A stretch of DNA of 64,000 nucleotides from Amycolatopsis deserti. Its GTDB lineage: Bacteria; Actinomycetota; Actinomycetes; Mycobacteriales; Pseudonocardiaceae. Position 1 is the stretch's first letter. Each line of letters starts with the position of its first letter. Made by a program: the position numbers and the translations under genes. Where the stretch lies: assembly GCF_014653945.1 (NCBI RefSeq), contig NZ_BNAU01000007.1, positions 62,001 to 126,000 of the forward strand, in the 5' to 3' direction. The notes beneath the pieces were generated by a model. It was not told the DNA's origin and did no database searches. It saw only the letters and a list, made by a program, of their open reading frames with translations. Positions 45,450-55,591 of the stretch are shown one piece after another.

Positions 45450-46457
45450 CTAGGACCACTCGTGCTTCTGACGGCGCCCGAGCAGTTCGGCGCCCACCTG
45501 CCGGGGGTCGGCGCCCTCGTGGCACACGCGGTGCATCGCGTCCGTGATCGGCATGTCCACGCCGTGCTTGCGGGCCAGCTCCCGGATCGACGTGCACGAC
45601 ATCACACCCTCGGCGACCTGACCACCGGCCGCCGCCTGCGCCTGCTCCAGCGTCTCGCCCCGCCCCAGCCGCTCGCCGAACGTGCGGTTGCGCGACAGCG
45701 GGGACGAACACGTCGCCACGAGGTCGCCGACCCCCGCGAGCCCGGCGAAGGTCAGCGGATCGGCGCCCAGCTTCGTGCCCAGCCGCGCCATCTCCGCCAG
45801 CCCGCGCGTGATCAGCGTGGCCGTGGTGTTGGCGCCCAGACCCATGCCGACCGCCATGCCGCAGCTGAGCGCGATGACGTTCTTCGCCGCGCCACCGACC
45901 TCGCAGCCCACCACGTCGGTGTTGGTGTAGGGCCGGAAGTAGGAGTTGAAGCTGGCCTGCTGGATCGCGACGGCCCGGTCGTGGTCGGCGCACGCGAGCA
46001 CCGCCGCGGCCGGCTGGCCCTGCGCGATCTCGCGCGCCAGGTTCGGCCCGGACACCACCACGATCTCGTTCCCGGACACGCCGCTGATCTCGGCGATCAC
46101 CTCGCTCATCCGCTTGAGCGTGCCGAGTTCGACGCCCTTGGCGAGGCTGACCAGGATCGCGCCGCGCGGCAGGAGTTCCCGCCAGCCGGACAAGTTCGCG
46201 CGCAGGCTCTGGCTCGGCACGGCCAGCACGACCGCCTCCGCGCCGGCCAGCGCCTCGGCCGGATCGTGCGTGGCCGTCAGGTTCGCGGGCAGCTCGATGT
46301 CCGGGAGGTAGCCGCTGTTGCCGTGCTTCTCGCGGATCTCCGCGGCCACCTCGGCCCGCCGGGCCCACATCGTCACGTCCCGTCCGGCGTCGGCGAGCAC
46401 CTTGGCGAACGCGGTGCCCCACGAACCCGCGCCGAGCACGGTGATGCGCTGCACCAT
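45450..46457 (-). CDS. gpsA: Glycerol-3-phosphate dehydrogenase [NAD(P)+]
   Basis: Reduces dihydroxyacetone phosphate to sn-glycerol-3-phosphate for phospholipid synthesis (335 residues). The N-terminal Rossmann motif is [17 protein letters not shown]. Other conserved pieces are [32 protein letters not shown] (catalytic Lys) and [23 protein letters not shown] at 46457 lies two bases from the plsC stop, so glycerol-3-phosphate synthesis and acyl transfer are encoded together. Confidence 0.96.
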   Translation of the reverse strand: MVQRITVLGAGSWGTAFAKVLADAGRDVTMWARRAEVAAEIREKHGNSGYLPDIELPANLTATHDPAEALAGAEAVVLAVPSQSLRANLSGWRELLPRGAILVSLAKGVELGTLKRMSEVIAEISGVSGNEIVVVSGPNLAREIAQGQPAAAVLACADHDRAVAIQQASFNSYFRPYTNTDVVGCEVGGAAKNVIALSCGMAVGMGLGANTTATLITRGLAEMARLGTKLGADPLTFAGLAGVGDLVATCSSPLSRNRTFGERLGRGETLEQAQAAAGGQVAEGVMSCTSIRELARKHGVDMPITDAMHRVCHEGADPRQVGAELLGRRQKHEWS

Positions 46458-46459
46458 CG

Positions 46460-47161
46460 TCAGTCCGCCGCCTCGGGCTTGCGGGCGGGCGGCTGTTCGC
46501 CGCGGACCTCGGCCAGCAGCTCGGTGACGCGCTCCATGAGCAGTTCCGTCACCTCCCGCAGCAGCGGCCCGGTCTGCGGCTTGCCGCGGTAGGCGGACAG
46601 ATCGACCGGTTCGCCCACCTTGTGCGTCACGGTCGTGCGCGGGATCAGCCGCACCTTCTTGTGGTAGAAGTCCAGGATCTGCTGGGTGCCCCAGCGCGCC
46701 ACCGGGATCACCGGGACGTCGTTGTCCAGCGCCAGCCGCGCCACCCCGGTGTGGGACCGCTTCGGCCAGCCCTGCGGGTCCTTGGTGATGGTGCCCTCGG
46801 GGTAGATGACGACGACCTTGCCCTCCTGCAGCGCCTGGTGCGCGGCGCGGAGGCTGTCGCCGGCCTGCGCCGATCCGCGGTAGACCGGGATGCTGCCCGC
46901 GCCGACCAGGATCTTGCCGAAGATCGGCGTCCGGGCGAGGCTGTCCTTGGCCAGGAACCGCGGAACGCGCTTCTGGCGGTGGATGAACACCGCGTCGACG
47001 GCGGGGTCCATGTGCGAGACGTGGTTCATGACCACCAGCGCCGGGCCCTCCCGCGGGATCCGCTCCGCACCGGTGTAGACCCGCCTGCCGATCCAGCTCA
47101 CCGGGTAGAACAGCACCGCGGCGGCTCCGACCCAGAACCCGCCCTTCTCACGACCGGCCAA
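46460..47161 (-). CDS. plsC: 1-acyl-sn-glycerol-3-phosphate acyltransferase
   Basis: Membrane-associated acyltransferase (233 residues) of phosphatidic-acid synthesis. It has the catalytic HX4D box NHVSHMD (H47, D52), the [17 protein letters not shown] segment, PVYRGS, and YPEGT motifs, with a hydrophobic N-terminus. The TTG at 47161 is set by a strong AGGAGGAG just upstream; an unusual but convincing start. It is directly upstream of gpsA (2 bp). Confidence 0.92.
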   Translation of the reverse strand: MAGREKGGFWVGAAAVLFYPVSWIGRRVYTGAERIPREGPALVVMNHVSHMDPAVDAVFIHRQKRVPRFLAKDSLARTPIFGKILVGAGSIPVYRGSAQAGDSLRAAHQALQEGKVVVIYPEGTITKDPQGWPKRSHTGVARLALDNDVPVIPVARWGTQQILDFYHKKVRLIPRTTVTHKVGEPVDLSAYRGKPQTGPLLREVTELLMERVTELLAEVRGEQPPARKPEAAD

Positions 47162-47230
47162 GACTCCTCCTGCTGTGGTGTGTGCTGCTGCGAGCTGATC
47201 CTAGGTGCACGATTGCGGAAAGATGGGGGT

Positions 47231-47869
47231 GTGCCCGTACCCGTCGAAATCTCCGGCCTGATCGTCCCGCTGAAGCCGCCGCGCGCGGGCAAGTCCCGCC
47301 TGCGCGGGGCCGTGGACGAGCGCGACCACCCGGCGCTCGTGCTGGCCCTGGCCTGGGACACCCTGGCCGCGGCGACCGCGGCGGGCGTGCGGCGCGTGCT
47401 GGTGGTCGCCGCCGATCCGGCCGCGGTGGTTGGCCTGCGCCGCCCCGGCGTGGAGATCGTCGGCGAGCGCGGCGAGCCCGACCTCAACGCCGCGCTGCGG
47501 CAGGGCGAGGCGCTGCTGCGCGAGCGGGACCGGCACGGCGTGCTCGGGGCGATTCAAGCCGATCTGCCCGCTTTGCGTCCCGCGGAGCTGGCGGCCGCGC
47601 TCACCGAGGCGGCCGGACGGCGGGCGTTCACCGCGGACGCCGACGGCACCGGCACGACCCTGCTGCTGTCCGCGCCGGGCGGGCCGCTGGATCCGCGGTT
47701 CGGTCCCGGTTCGGCCGCGGCGCACGCCGAGTCCGGCGCGGTGCCGCTGGAGCTGGACGTGCCGTCGCTGCGGCGGGACGTGGACACCCCGGCGGACCTC
47801 GCGGAGGCCTGCCTGCTGGGGGTCGGCGAACGGACCCGGGCGCTGCTCTGCGCACAGGAGGTGGCGTGA
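47231..47869 (+). CDS. cofC: CofC/FbiD guanylyltransferase of coenzyme F420 synthesis
   Basis: Nucleotidyltransferase (212 residues) that activates 2-phospholactate or, in mycobacteria (FbiD, Rv2983), phosphoenolpyruvate with GTP for F420 assembly. Typical segments: [78 protein letters not shown] and a DTP(A)DL end. GTG at 47231 with GGGGG upstream. Followed by ppk and mutT1, the same order as in M. tuberculosis. Presence implies F420-dependent enzymes in this organism. Confidence 0.88.
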   Translation: MPVPVEISGLIVPLKPPRAGKSRLRGAVDERDHPALVLALAWDTLAAATAAGVRRVLVVAADPAAVVGLRRPGVEIVGERGEPDLNAALRQGEALLRERDRHGVLGAIQADLPALRPAELAAALTEAAGRRAFTADADGTGTTLLLSAPGGPLDPRFGPGSAAAHAESGAVPLELDVPSLRRDVDTPADLAEACLLGVGERTRALLCAQEVA

Positions 47870-47985
47870 ACTTCACCCGGCCGCTGGGCGAACTGCTCCG
47901 GGTGGTCGTGCGGAGCACGGGTGAACTGCTGAATCTCTCACTCGGAGTATCGGCAGGCAGGCCCGAAGTAAGGAACAATGCCAGA

Positions 47986-50172
47986 GTGAGCAGCGACGAG
48001 ACCAACCCCCCGGCAACGACCCCTCCGGCGTCCGGCGAGACCGCCGCGCCCACGAGATTCCGCGCCATCCCGTCCGCGCCCCCGGCGGTGACACCGTCGT
48101 CGGACCTGCCGCCGGCGTCCCTGCCCGACGACCGGTACTTCAACCGCGAGCTGTCGTGGCAGGACTTCAACGCCCGGGTGCTCGCGCTGGCCGAGGACGC
48201 CTCCCAGCCGCTGCTGGAGCGGGCCAAGTTCCTCGCGATCTTCGCGTCCAATCTGGACGAGTTCTACATGGTCCGGGTGGCCGGGCTGAAGCGCCGCGAC
48301 GAGACCGGGCTGCCGGTGCGCAGCGCCGACGGCCTCACCCCGCGCGAGCAGCTGGCCTACATCGCCAAGCGCAACCAGGACCTGGTCGAGCGGCACACCG
48401 CCGCGTTCGAGGAGCACGTCCGCCCGGAGCTGGCCAAGCACGACATCCAGATCGTGTGCTGGGCGGATCTGGAGCCGGACGACCAGGCTCGCCTGTCGGA
48501 CTACTTCACTGAGCAGATCTTCCCGGTGCTGACGCCGCTGGCGGTCGACCCGGCGCACCCGTTCCCCTACATCTCCGGGCTGTCGCTGAACCTCGCCGTC
48601 ACGGTGCGGGACCCGGATCTGGGCACCGAGCGGTTCGCCCGGGTCAAGGTGCCGAACAACGTGCCGCGCCTGATCCGCGTCGAGCAGCAGCGGGAGAGCC
48701 GCGTCGCGACGTTCCTGCCGCTGGAGGAACTGATCGCCGCGCACCTCGGTGAGCTGTTCACCGGCATGGAGGTCACCGAGCACCACGTTTTCCGGGTGAC
48801 CCGCAACGCCGACGTGGACGTGGACGAGGACCGCGACGAGGACCTGCTGCAGGCGCTGGAGCGGGAGCTGGCGCAGCGCCGGTTCGGCCCGCCGGTGCGG
48901 CTCGAGGTCGCCAGCGACATGAGCGAGCACGTGCTCGACCTGCTGCTGCGCGAACTGGAGGTCGATCCGCACGACGTGGTCGAGGTGCCCGGCCTGCTGG
49001 ACCTGACCTGCCTGACCCAGCTTTCCAGTTTGGACCGCAAGGAACTGAAGGACCGCCCTTTCGTCCCGGCCACGCACCCGGCGTTCGGTGAGCACGAGAC
49101 GCCCAAGAGCGTCTTCGCCACCCTGCGCGAGGGCGACGTGCTCGTGCACCACCCGTACGACTCGTTCTCCACGAGCGTGCAGCGGTTCATCGAGCAGGCC
49201 GCCCGGGACGACAAGGTGCTGGCCATCAAGCAGACCCTGTACCGCACGTCCGGTGACTCCCCCATCGTCAACGCGCTCATCGACGCCGCCGAGGCCGGCA
49301 AGCAGGTCGTGGCGCTGGTGGAGATCAAGGCCCGCTTCGACGAGGAGGCCAACATCACCTGGGCCCGCACGCTGGAGCGGGCCGGGGTGCACGTGGTCTA
49401 CGGTCTGGTCGGGCTGAAGACCCACTGCAAGGTCGCGATGGTGGTGCGCCAGGAGGGTTCGACGATCCGCCGCTACTGCCACATCGGCACCGGCAACTAC
49501 AACCCGAAGACGGCGCGGCTGTACGAGGACGTCGGCCTGCTGACCGCGGACCCGGACATCGGCGCGGACATCACCGACCTGTTCAACGTGCTGACCGGCT
49601 ACTCGCGGCAGGACACCTACCGCAACATCCTCACCTCACCGGCCGGGATCCGGCGCGGAATCCTGCGGCTCGTCGACGAGGAGATCGAGCACAAGCACGC
49701 CGGCGCGGAGGCGGGTATTCGCCTCAAGTGCAACTCGCTGGTCGACGAGCAAATCATCGACGCGCTCTACCGGGCCTCGCAGGAAGGCGTTCCGGTGGAG
49801 ATCGTGGTGCGGGGTATTTGCGCCCTGAAACCCGGGGTGCCCGGACTGTCCGAGAACATTTCCGTCCGGTCCATTCTCGGGCGGTTCCTGGAGCATTCCC
49901 GCATCTTCCATTTCCTCGCCGGGCGCACCTACTGGATCGGCAGCGCGGACATGATGCACCGCAACCTCGACCGCCGGATCGAGGCGATGGTGCAGGTCAA
50001 GGACACGCGGCTGACCAGGCAGCTGGACGACATCCTCGATTCGGCGCTGGACCCGGCGACGCGCTGCTGGGTGCTGACCGAGAACGGCGAGTGGCAGCCC
50101 TCGCCCGCGGACACCTCGCAGGTCCGCGACCACCAGAACGAGTTGTTGAAGAAGCACGGGGCCAACGGGTGA
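47986..50172 (+). CDS. ppk: Polyphosphate kinase 1
   Basis: Polymerises phosphate from ATP into polyphosphate (728 residues). After a Pro/Thr-rich N-terminal stretch the core begins [20 protein letters not shown]. Family hallmarks are [26 protein letters not shown]-like [15 protein letters not shown], the phosphorylated His in [13 protein letters not shown], and [21 protein letters not shown] [15 protein letters not shown]. The GTG at 47986 aligns with homologues. An in-frame GTG at 47866 with a much better AGGAGG, overlapping the cofC stop as GTGA, would add 40 residues. The mutT1 start overlaps the ppk stop. Confidence 0.95.
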   Translation: MSSDETNPPATTPPASGETAAPTRFRAIPSAPPAVTPSSDLPPASLPDDRYFNRELSWQDFNARVLALAEDASQPLLERAKFLAIFASNLDEFYMVRVAGLKRRDETGLPVRSADGLTPREQLAYIAKRNQDLVERHTAAFEEHVRPELAKHDIQIVCWADLEPDDQARLSDYFTEQIFPVLTPLAVDPAHPFPYISGLSLNLAVTVRDPDLGTERFARVKVPNNVPRLIRVEQQRESRVATFLPLEELIAAHLGELFTGMEVTEHHVFRVTRNADVDVDEDRDEDLLQALERELAQRRFGPPVRLEVASDMSEHVLDLLLRELEVDPHDVVEVPGLLDLTCLTQLSSLDRKELKDRPFVPATHPAFGEHETPKSVFATLREGDVLVHHPYDSFSTSVQRFIEQAARDDKVLAIKQTLYRTSGDSPIVNALIDAAEAGKQVVALVEIKARFDEEANITWARTLERAGVHVVYGLVGLKTHCKVAMVVRQEGSTIRRYCHIGTGNYNPKTARLYEDVGLLTADPDIGADITDLFNVLTGYSRQDTYRNILTSPAGIRRGILRLVDEEIEHKHAGAEAGIRLKCNSLVDEQIIDALYRASQEGVPVEIVVRGICALKPGVPGLSENISVRSILGRFLEHSRIFHFLAGRTYWIGSADMMHRNLDRRIEAMVQVKDTRLTRQLDDILDSALDPATRCWVLTENGEWQPSPADTSQVRDHQNELLKKHGANG

Positions 50173-51107
50173 GTTCTGTTCGTGTCCGCGCCGCGGGTGC
50201 GGTGCTGTGGCGCACCGGTCCGGGCGGCGTCGAGGTCGCGGTGGCGCACCGGCCCCGCTACGACGACTGGTCGCTGCCGAAGGGGAAGCTCGACGACGGG
50301 GAGACCCTCCCGGCGGCGGCGGTGCGGGAGATCGCGGAGGAGACCGGGTTCCGGGCCCGTCTGGGGCGGCACCTGAAGACCGTGCGGTACCCGGTGGCGG
50401 CCGGGCCCAAGACCGTCGACTACTACAGCGCGGCGGCCGTCTCGGGGGCGTTCGAGCCCAACGAGGAGGTCGACGAGCTGCGCTGGCTGGCGCCGGCGGA
50501 GGCGGCCGGGCTGCTGACGTACGACAGCGACCGGTCGGTGCTCGAGGAATTCGAGGCACTGCCCGCCGGGTTGACGACGGTTCTCCTCGTGCGGCACGCG
50601 AAGGCCGGAAAACGGGACGAGTGGCGCGGCGACGACGACCTGCGCCCACTGTCCCCGAGTGGCCTTCGGCAGGCGGCGGCGCTGCGGGTGTTGTTGCCAC
50701 TGTGGGGACCGGACCGGGTGCTGGCGGCGCCCCGCTTGCGGTGCGAGCAGACGGTGCGCGGCCTGGCGGACGACCTCGGGGTCCCGGTGGAGCACGAGGA
50801 CCTGATGGCCGAGGAGGGTTACTGGGACGACCGGGCGGCGGGGCTGGCCCGGTTCCTGGCGCTGGTGTCTGCGGGTGGGACGCCCGTGGTGTGCAGCCAG
50901 GGCGGGGTGATCCCGGACCTCGTGGAGCGCTTGGCGGTCCGCGATGGAGTCCGGCTGCCGGTCGACGAGGGCGAGAACGTGCCGAGCAAGAAGGGCTCGG
51001 TGTGGGTGCTGTCGTTCCGGGCGGCGCCCGGGAACGGCGGGCCACAGCTCGTGGCGGCCGACTACCTGCCGACGGCGCTCCCCAAGCCCGTCACGAGCCG
51101 GGTGTAG
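50169..51107 (+). CDS. mutT1: MutT1-type Nudix plus histidine-phosphatase fusion
   Basis: Two-domain sanitising enzyme (312 residues). The N-terminal Nudix domain (about 1-130) has the Nudix box from G39 to G60 (KLDDGETL and REIAEETG). The C-terminal histidine phosphatase domain starts LLVRHAKAG with catalytic H143. In mycobacteria MutT1 degrades 8-oxo-dGTP and diadenosine polyphosphates. Its GTG overlaps the ppk stop as GTGA (50169-50172). It links nucleotide-pool hygiene with the polyphosphate operon, an arrangement shared with M. tuberculosis. Confidence 0.94.
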   Translation: MSSVRVRAAGAVLWRTGPGGVEVAVAHRPRYDDWSLPKGKLDDGETLPAAAVREIAEETGFRARLGRHLKTVRYPVAAGPKTVDYYSAAAVSGAFEPNEEVDELRWLAPAEAAGLLTYDSDRSVLEEFEALPAGLTTVLLVRHAKAGKRDEWRGDDDLRPLSPSGLRQAAALRVLLPLWGPDRVLAAPRLRCEQTVRGLADDLGVPVEHEDLMAEEGYWDDRAAGLARFLALVSAGGTPVVCSQGGVIPDLVERLAVRDGVRLPVDEGENVPSKKGSVWVLSFRAAPGNGGPQLVAADYLPTALPKPVTSRV

Positions 51108-51173
51108 CAGTCCGGCTGAGACGGTGGTTCTTCAGGGACTACGGTCGCGACAACGTTTCTCCCGCCAGTGCAC

Positions 51174-51244
51174 AACCGCCGGCCGGCACCGGCGGTGGGC
51201 GATCACAGCCCGGGCCGCACCCGCCTCACCAACCGCCGGCCGGC
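51174..51244. repeat. Short direct repeat downstream of mutT1
   Basis: The 14-base sequence AACCGCCGGCCGGC occurs at 51174-51187 and again at 51231-51244, 57 bases apart, with similar flanks (CAC before each). It begins a structured non-coding stretch. Confidence 0.6.
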
Positions 51245-51272
51245 GACGCAAGAAGACCGACTACGCGCCAGC

Positions 51273-51396
51273 CCTCCCCCGCCCCCGATCCCCAGCCTGC
51301 TTTTGGTCGCCGATCAGCGGGGTCAAGGTACTCCTTCCCGCCTTGACGCCGCTGCTCGGCGACCGATACACAATCAAGGAGCGGGGGCGGGGGAGG
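51273..51396. repeat. Nested long inverted repeat 1 between mutT1 and hupB
   Basis: Three nested complementary blocks share one centre: CCTCCCCCGCCCCC (51273-51286) with GGGGGCGGGGGAGG (51383-51396); GGTCGCCGATCAGCGG (51305-51320) with CCGCTGCTCGGCGACC (51349-51364, one mismatch); GTCAAGG (51322-51328) with CCTTGAC (51341-51347). The whole 124-base segment can fold into one interrupted hairpin with a 12-base loop. No ORF is supported across it. Confidence 0.85.
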
Positions 51397-51439
51397 TCGC
51401 CCAAGGTGACCGTCAGGCGCCGTGAGGCGCTCTTTTGAA

Positions 51440-51456
51440 CCCGCCCGTAGGGCGGG
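51440..51456. terminator. Short GC hairpin, candidate terminator of cofC-ppk-mutT1
   Basis: CCCGCCC (51440-51446), loop GTA, GGGCGGG (51450-51456), followed by CTCTTC on the plus strand. There is no clean T tract, as is common for actinobacterial terminators. Confidence 0.45.
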
Positions 51457-51561
51457 CTCTTCGCCTGCCGAAGGCGCCGGTTTAAAGATCAAGAGATGTC
51501 CTCGCCGGACGGGCAGGCTCCGGGATGACGGGGAATGCAGGCACGTCACCTTGGCAGGGTG

Positions 51562-51719
51562 GGAGCTGGGTGGTCATCCCGTCGCCTTCCGGTTTGTGCA
51601 TATCACCTTGAGCCAGGGCCGCAAGGTTGGCATGGTCGGCCGTCGGCGGGTGCCTGGGTTGCGGCCCTGGCTCAAGGTGATCGTTCCGGTGTCAGGCGAC
51701 GGGATGACCACCCAGCTCC
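51562..51719. repeat. Nested long inverted repeat 2 between mutT1 and hupB
   Basis: Outer arms of 26 bases (51562-51587 and 51694-51719) are perfectly complementary, as are inner arms of 23 bases (51602-51624 and 51659-51681). They are separated by unmatched bulges of 14 and 12 bases and a 34-base central loop. The 158-base segment is therefore a near-perfect hairpin. Coding ORFs across it lack plausible starts or composition. It may be a structured RNA, a MITE-like element or a replication/condensation site. Confidence 0.88.
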
Positions 51720-51761
51720 GCTTTGGTTCAAAGACCGCGTGCGCGCGCCGGGGGCTGAACG

Positions 51762-51803
51762 CGGCAGGGCCCCCGCGGAAGAAACTGCGCGGGGGCCCTG
51801 CCG
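51762..51803 (-). terminator. Strong hairpin after hupB
   Basis: CGGCAGGGCCCCCGCG (51762-51777) pairs perfectly over 16 bp with CGCGGGGGCCCTGCCG (51788-51803) around a 10-base loop, 20 bases after the hupB stop. It has no T tract but is very stable. Confidence 0.75.
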
Positions 51804-51823
51804 AGAAGCAATCGCTACGGCTC

Positions 51824-52441
51824 TTACTTCTTCTTCCGGGTCGTGGTCGCCTTCTTCGCCGCGGTGGTCTTCGCGGCGGTGGCCTTCGGGGCCGCCTTGG
51901 TGGCGGTCGTCTTCTTCGCCGCGGTGGACTTCGCCGCCGTGGTCTTCGAAGCCGTGGCCTTCGGCGCGGCCTTGGTGGTGGCCGCGGCGCGGGTGCGCGT
52001 GCTGGTGCTGCGGGTCGCGGTGGGACGCGTGGTCGTCGCCTTCGCGGTGGTGGACCGCGAGGAGGCGGCACGGGTCGTGGTGCCGGTGCTGCGGGTCGAG
52101 GCGGCAGCGCTGCGGGTCGAAGTCGTCGTCGTGCGCTTCGCCGCCGTGGCCTTCGGCAGCTTCTTGGCACCGCTGATGACGTCCTTGAAGGTCGTGCCGG
52201 CGCGGAAGGCCGGGACGTTGGTCTTCTTCACCTTGACCGTCTCACCGGTGCGCGGGTTGCGAGCGGTGCGGGCCGCGCGGGCGCGCTTCTCGAACACCCC
52301 GAAACCGGTGATGTTGACCTTCTCGCCCTTCTGCACGGTGCGAATGATGATGTCCACCAGGTTGTCGACCGCCTGGGAAGCAACCTTCTTGTCGCCCAGA
52401 CGCTCGGAGAGCGCCTCGATCAGCTGGGCCTTGTTGGCCAT
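51824..52441 (-). CDS. hupB: HU-type nucleoid protein with long basic C-terminal tail (HupB)
   Basis: Histone-like DNA-binding protein (205 residues). Residues 1-90 are the HU fold ([59 protein letters not shown]). The remaining 110 residues are a low-complexity Lys/Ala/Thr/Arg tail with [12 protein letters not shown] repeats, the form found in actinobacteria (M. tuberculosis HupB, 214 aa). It organises the nucleoid. ATG at 52441 with GGAGGAC upstream. It lies downstream of leuCD, as in mycobacteria. Confidence 0.95.
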   Translation of the reverse strand: MANKAQLIEALSERLGDKKVASQAVDNLVDIIIRTVQKGEKVNITGFGVFEKRARAARTARNPRTGETVKVKKTNVPAFRAGTTFKDVISGAKKLPKATAAKRTTTTSTRSAAASTRSTGTTTRAASSRSTTAKATTTRPTATRSTSTRTRAAATTKAAPKATASKTTAAKSTAAKKTTATKAAPKATAAKTTAAKKATTTRKKK

Positions 52442-52620
52442 TCCAGTCCTCCATGAAGAACTACGTGTCACACGGCCACATCGGCCGACTTCACGCACAC
52501 GGTATTACCAACTCGCCCAAAATTCCAAACGGCGCGCGGAATTTTTCTGCAGGCGGGGCGTGGTTTCCGCCTCCTGAGCGACCCTCGCGGGCCCTTCCGC
52601 GCGCCGTTCGGCGTGGTGTG

Positions 52621-52637
52621 CCCGGCCGGTGGCCGGG
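52621..52637 (-). terminator. Candidate terminator after leuD
   Basis: CCCGGCC (52621-52627), loop GGT, GGCCGGG (52631-52637), about 30 bases after the leuD stop. No T tract. Confidence 0.4.
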
Positions 52638-52668
52638 TGCGAATCCCTTGCTGAGCAGGGAATTCGTG

Positions 52669-53271
52669 TTATTCGGCGGCCACCGGGGTGGTCACCGGCT
52701 GCCAGCTGGGACGGCCGGCCTCGAACCGGTCGATCTCCTCGGCGTGTCGCAGGGTGAGAGCGATGTCATCGAGCCCCTCCAGCAGCCGCCAGCGGGTGTA
52801 GTCGTCGATCGAGAAGGTCGTCTGGAAGTCCTTGGCCCGCACGGTCTTCGCCTCGAGGTCGACCGTGACCTCCGTGCCGGGGTCGTTCTCCAGGATCTTC
52901 CACAGCTGCTCGACGTCCGACTGCTCGCACTGGGCGGCCACCAGACCCTGCTTGCCGGAGTTGCCCCGGAAGATGTCGGCGAACCGGGAGGAGATGACGA
53001 CCCGGAAGCCGTAGTTCATCAATGCCCAGACAGCGTGTTCGCGCGAGGACCCGGTGCCGAAGTCCGGTCCGGCCACCAGCACGCTGCCGGCCTTGAACGG
53101 CTCCTGGTTCAGGATGAACGACTCGTCGCTCCGCCAGGCGGCGAACAGGCCGTCCTCGAAACCGGTGCGGCTGACCCGCTTCAGGTAGACGGCCGGGATG
53201 ATCTGGTCAGTGTCCACGTTGGACCTGCGCAGGGGCACTCCGATGCCGGTGTGCGTCTTGAACGGCTCCAT
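52669..53271 (-). CDS. leuD: 3-isopropylmalate dehydratase small subunit
   Basis: Small subunit (200 residues) of isopropylmalate isomerase in leucine synthesis, acting with LeuC. Conserved: [54 protein letters not shown] at 53271 is 16 bases after the leuC stop, so the pair forms an operon. The swivel-domain length is normal. Confidence 0.96.
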   Translation of the reverse strand: MEPFKTHTGIGVPLRRSNVDTDQIIPAVYLKRVSRTGFEDGLFAAWRSDESFILNQEPFKAGSVLVAGPDFGTGSSREHAVWALMNYGFRVVISSRFADIFRGNSGKQGLVAAQCEQSDVEQLWKILENDPGTEVTVDLEAKTVRAKDFQTTFSIDDYTRWRLLEGLDDIALTLRHAEEIDRFEAGRPSWQPVTTPVAAE

Positions 53272-53287
53272 GGTGGTGGGGGCTCCT

Positions 53288-54703
53288 TCAGTTCAGGTCT
53301 TCGGGGCTGGACAGCGTGCCGCGGACGGCCGTGGCGGCCGCGACGAGCGGCGAGACGAGGTGGGTGCGGCCACCCTTGCCCTGCCTGCCCTCGAAGTTGC
53401 GGTTGGAGGTGGACGCGCTTCGCTCGCCGGGGGCCAGCTGGTCCGGGTTCATGCCCAGGCACATCGAGCAGCCCGCCTGCCGCCACTCGGCGCCGGCGTC
53501 GAGGAAGACCTTGTCCAGTCCCTCCGCCTCGGCGGCCTGGCGCACCCGCATCGAGCCGGGCACGACGAGCATCCGGACGCCCTCGGCCACCTTGCGGCCC
53601 TGGAGCACGTCCGCGGCGGCCCGCAGGTCCTCGATCCGGCCGTTGGTGCACGAGCCGAGGAAGACGGTGTCGACCTTGATCTCGCGCAGCGGGGTGCCCG
53701 GCTTGAGGTCCATATAGGACAGGGCCTTCTCGGCGGCGAACCGCTCGTTCTCGTCCGCGATCCGCTCCGGGTCCGGCACCGACTCGCTCAGCGGCAGGCC
53801 CTGGCCGGGATTGGTGCCCCAGGTCACGAACGGGGTCAGGGTGTCGGCGTCGAGGTGGACCTCGGCGTCGAACTCCGCGCCCTCGTCGGTGCGCAGCGAC
53901 TTCCAGTACTCGACCGCGGCGTCCCAGTCGGCGCCCTTCGGGGCGTGCGGGCGGCCCTTCAGGTAGGCGAAGGTGGTCTCGTCCGGGGCGATCATGCCGG
54001 CGCGGGCGCCCGCCTCGATCGACATGTTGCAGATCGTCATCCGGGCTTCCATCGACAGCGCCTCGATCGCGCTGCCCCGGTACTCCAGGACGTAGCCCTG
54101 GCCGCCGCCGGTGCCGATCTTGGCGATGACGGCGAGGATGACGTCCTTCGCCGTGACGCCCGGGCGGAGCTTGCCGTCCACGTTGATGGCCATCGTCTTG
54201 AACGGCCGCAGCGGCAGGGTCTGGGTGGCCAGCACGTGCTCCACCTCGGAGGTGCCGATGCCGAACGCCATCGCGCCGAACGCGCCGTGGGTGGAGGTGT
54301 GGCTGTCACCGCAGACGACCGTCATCCCCGGCTGGGTCAGGCCCAGCTGTGGGCCGATGACGTGCACGATGCCCTGCTCGGCGTCGCCCATCGGGTGCAG
54401 CCGGACGCCGAACTCCTTGCAGTTCTTCCGAAGCGTCTCGACCTGGGTGCGGGACACCGGGTCGGCGATCGGGAGTTCGATGTCGACGGTCGGGACGTTG
54501 TGGTCCTCGGTCGCGATGGTCAGGTCCGGGCGGCGCACCTTGCGCCCCGCCAGGCGGAGACCGTCGAACGCCTGCGGGCTGGTGACTTCGTGCACCAGGT
54601 GCAGGTCGATGTAGAGCAGATCGGGTTCCGCTCCTTCACCGCGGCGCACGGTGTGCGCCTCCCACACCTTCTCGGCCAGTGTCCGCGGCCGCGTGGTGGT
54701 CAT
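53288..54703 (-). CDS. leuC: 3-isopropylmalate dehydratase large subunit
   Basis: Catalytic [4Fe-4S] subunit (471 residues) of isopropylmalate isomerase, aconitase superfamily. Cluster cysteines are C352 (GSCTNGR), C412 and C415 (GCSMCLG). Other motifs are [33 protein letters not shown] and [19 protein letters not shown] at 54703 follows GGAGGAG with five bases spacing. It is divergent from an IclR-type regulator gene whose product probably controls it. Confidence 0.97.
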   Translation of the reverse strand: MTTTRPRTLAEKVWEAHTVRRGEGAEPDLLYIDLHLVHEVTSPQAFDGLRLAGRKVRRPDLTIATEDHNVPTVDIELPIADPVSRTQVETLRKNCKEFGVRLHPMGDAEQGIVHVIGPQLGLTQPGMTVVCGDSHTSTHGAFGAMAFGIGTSEVEHVLATQTLPLRPFKTMAINVDGKLRPGVTAKDVILAVIAKIGTGGGQGYVLEYRGSAIEALSMEARMTICNMSIEAGARAGMIAPDETTFAYLKGRPHAPKGADWDAAVEYWKSLRTDEGAEFDAEVHLDADTLTPFVTWGTNPGQGLPLSESVPDPERIADENERFAAEKALSYMDLKPGTPLREIKVDTVFLGSCTNGRIEDLRAAADVLQGRKVAEGVRMLVVPGSMRVRQAAEAEGLDKVFLDAGAEWRQAGCSMCLGMNPDQLAPGERSASTSNRNFEGRQGKGGRTHLVSPLVAAATAVRGTLSSPEDLN

Positions 54704-54784
54704 CTGTGCTCCTCCCACGAGGTTGATTGGGAGCAAAGGAACCCGGGGACCGTCGCGGGAACGTCAGCGACCTCGGGTTCGATT

Positions 54785-54825
54785 TTCCCAGATTCTGGAC
54801 TTCCCAAATCCCGGGAAGCTAGTAT
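54785..54825 (+). promoter_or_regulatory. Leaderless promoter of the IclR gene with candidate operator
   Basis: TGGACT (54797-54802) and TAGTAT (54820-54825) are 17 bases apart, and the GTG start is only six bases later (54832), so the mRNA is probably leaderless. TTCCCA occurs at 54785 and 54801 (16 bases apart) and TTCCC/GGGAA form an inverted repeat (54801-54805, 54813-54817) within the spacer. These are good candidates for autoregulation and leuCD control. Confidence 0.6.
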
Positions 54826-54831
54826 CGCGTC

Positions 54832-55551
54832 GTGGGACAGCATAGCTCTACTGACCAGCAGAGCGGTATCGGCGTTCTGGACAAGGCCGTGGCCGTGCTG
54901 CAGGCCGTGGCCGAAGATCCGTGCGGGCTCGCGGAACTGTGCACCCGGACCGGGCTGCCGCGCGCGACCGCGCACCGCCTCGCCGTCGGGCTCGAGGTGC
55001 ACCGGCTCCTGCGGCGCGGGCCGGACGGCCGGTGGCGCCCGGGTTCCGCGCTCGCCGAACTCGCCGGCGGCACGGCGGATCCGTTGCTCGACGCGGCCAG
55101 TTCGGTGCTGCCGAAGCTGCGGGACATCACCGGGGAGAGCGTGCAGTTGTACCGGCGCGACGGCGTCCAGCGCGTGTGCGTGGCGACCGCCGAGCCGATG
55201 AGTGGCCTGCGCGACACCGTTCCGATCGGGACGCGGCTGTCGATGACGGCCGGCTCGGGCGCGAAAGTCCTCGCCGCGTGGTCGGATCCGCACACGCAGC
55301 GCACCATTCTGGCGGACGCGGTGTTCGGGGAACGGACCCTGCTCGAGGTGCGGCGCCGCGGGTGGGCGCAGAGCGTGGCCGAGCGGGAGCCGGGTGTGGC
55401 GAGTGTTTCCGCGCCGGTGCGGGATTCCGCGGGCAACGTGATCGCGGCGGTGTCGGTTTCCGGTCCGGTGGAACGGATCGGGCGCAAGCCGGGCGCGCGG
55501 TGGGCGGCGGATCTGCTCGCGGCGGCGGAGGCCTTGCAGGAACGGCTGTAG
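54832..55551 (+). CDS. IclR-family regulator, LtbR-like (leucine genes)
   Basis: A 239-residue IclR-family regulator. The winged helix-turn-helix is at about 13-70 (GVLDKAVAVLQAVAEDP, GLAELCTRTGLPRATAHRLA). The ligand-binding domain follows (LRDITGESVQLYRRDG, VPIGTRLSMTAGSGAKVLAAW, VSAPVRDSAGNVIAAVSVSG). Divergent placement from leuCD equals LtbR of Corynebacterium glutamicum and Rv2989 of M. tuberculosis, which repress leucine (and tryptophan) genes. GTG start only six bases after the -10, hence likely leaderless. Confidence 0.88.
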   Translation: MGQHSSTDQQSGIGVLDKAVAVLQAVAEDPCGLAELCTRTGLPRATAHRLAVGLEVHRLLRRGPDGRWRPGSALAELAGGTADPLLDAASSVLPKLRDITGESVQLYRRDGVQRVCVATAEPMSGLRDTVPIGTRLSMTAGSGAKVLAAWSDPHTQRTILADAVFGERTLLEVRRRGWAQSVAEREPGVASVSAPVRDSAGNVIAAVSVSGPVERIGRKPGARWAADLLAAAEALQERL

Positions 55552-55555
55552 CGCC

Positions 55556-55571
55556 TAGAACAGACGTTCGA
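55556..55571 (+). promoter_or_regulatory. LexA (SOS) box upstream of alkB-like gene
   Basis: TAGAACAGACGTTCGA differs from the actinobacterial SOS consensus TCGAAC-N4-GTTCGA at one position. It ends 20 bases before the ATG. A TAGCCT at 55579-55584 is a plausible -10, seven bases before the start codon, so the box occupies the -35 region. Confidence 0.75.
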
Positions 55572-55591
55572 TTTGAGGTAGCCTTGCGGGT

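Noticed and set aside
46622..47230. Upstream extension of the cofC reading frame
   Set aside because: The region is antisense to plsC, which has the HX4D and YPEGT motifs; cofC homology starts at 47231.
49636..51045. Minus-strand ORF opposite ppk and mutT1
   Set aside because: Proline-rich antisense product; the plus-strand genes have clear catalytic motifs.
51400..51540. tRNA or riboswitch in the mutT1-hupB gap
   Set aside because: A TTGAACCCGCC stretch looked T-arm-like but no cloverleaf can be completed; only simple hairpins are present.
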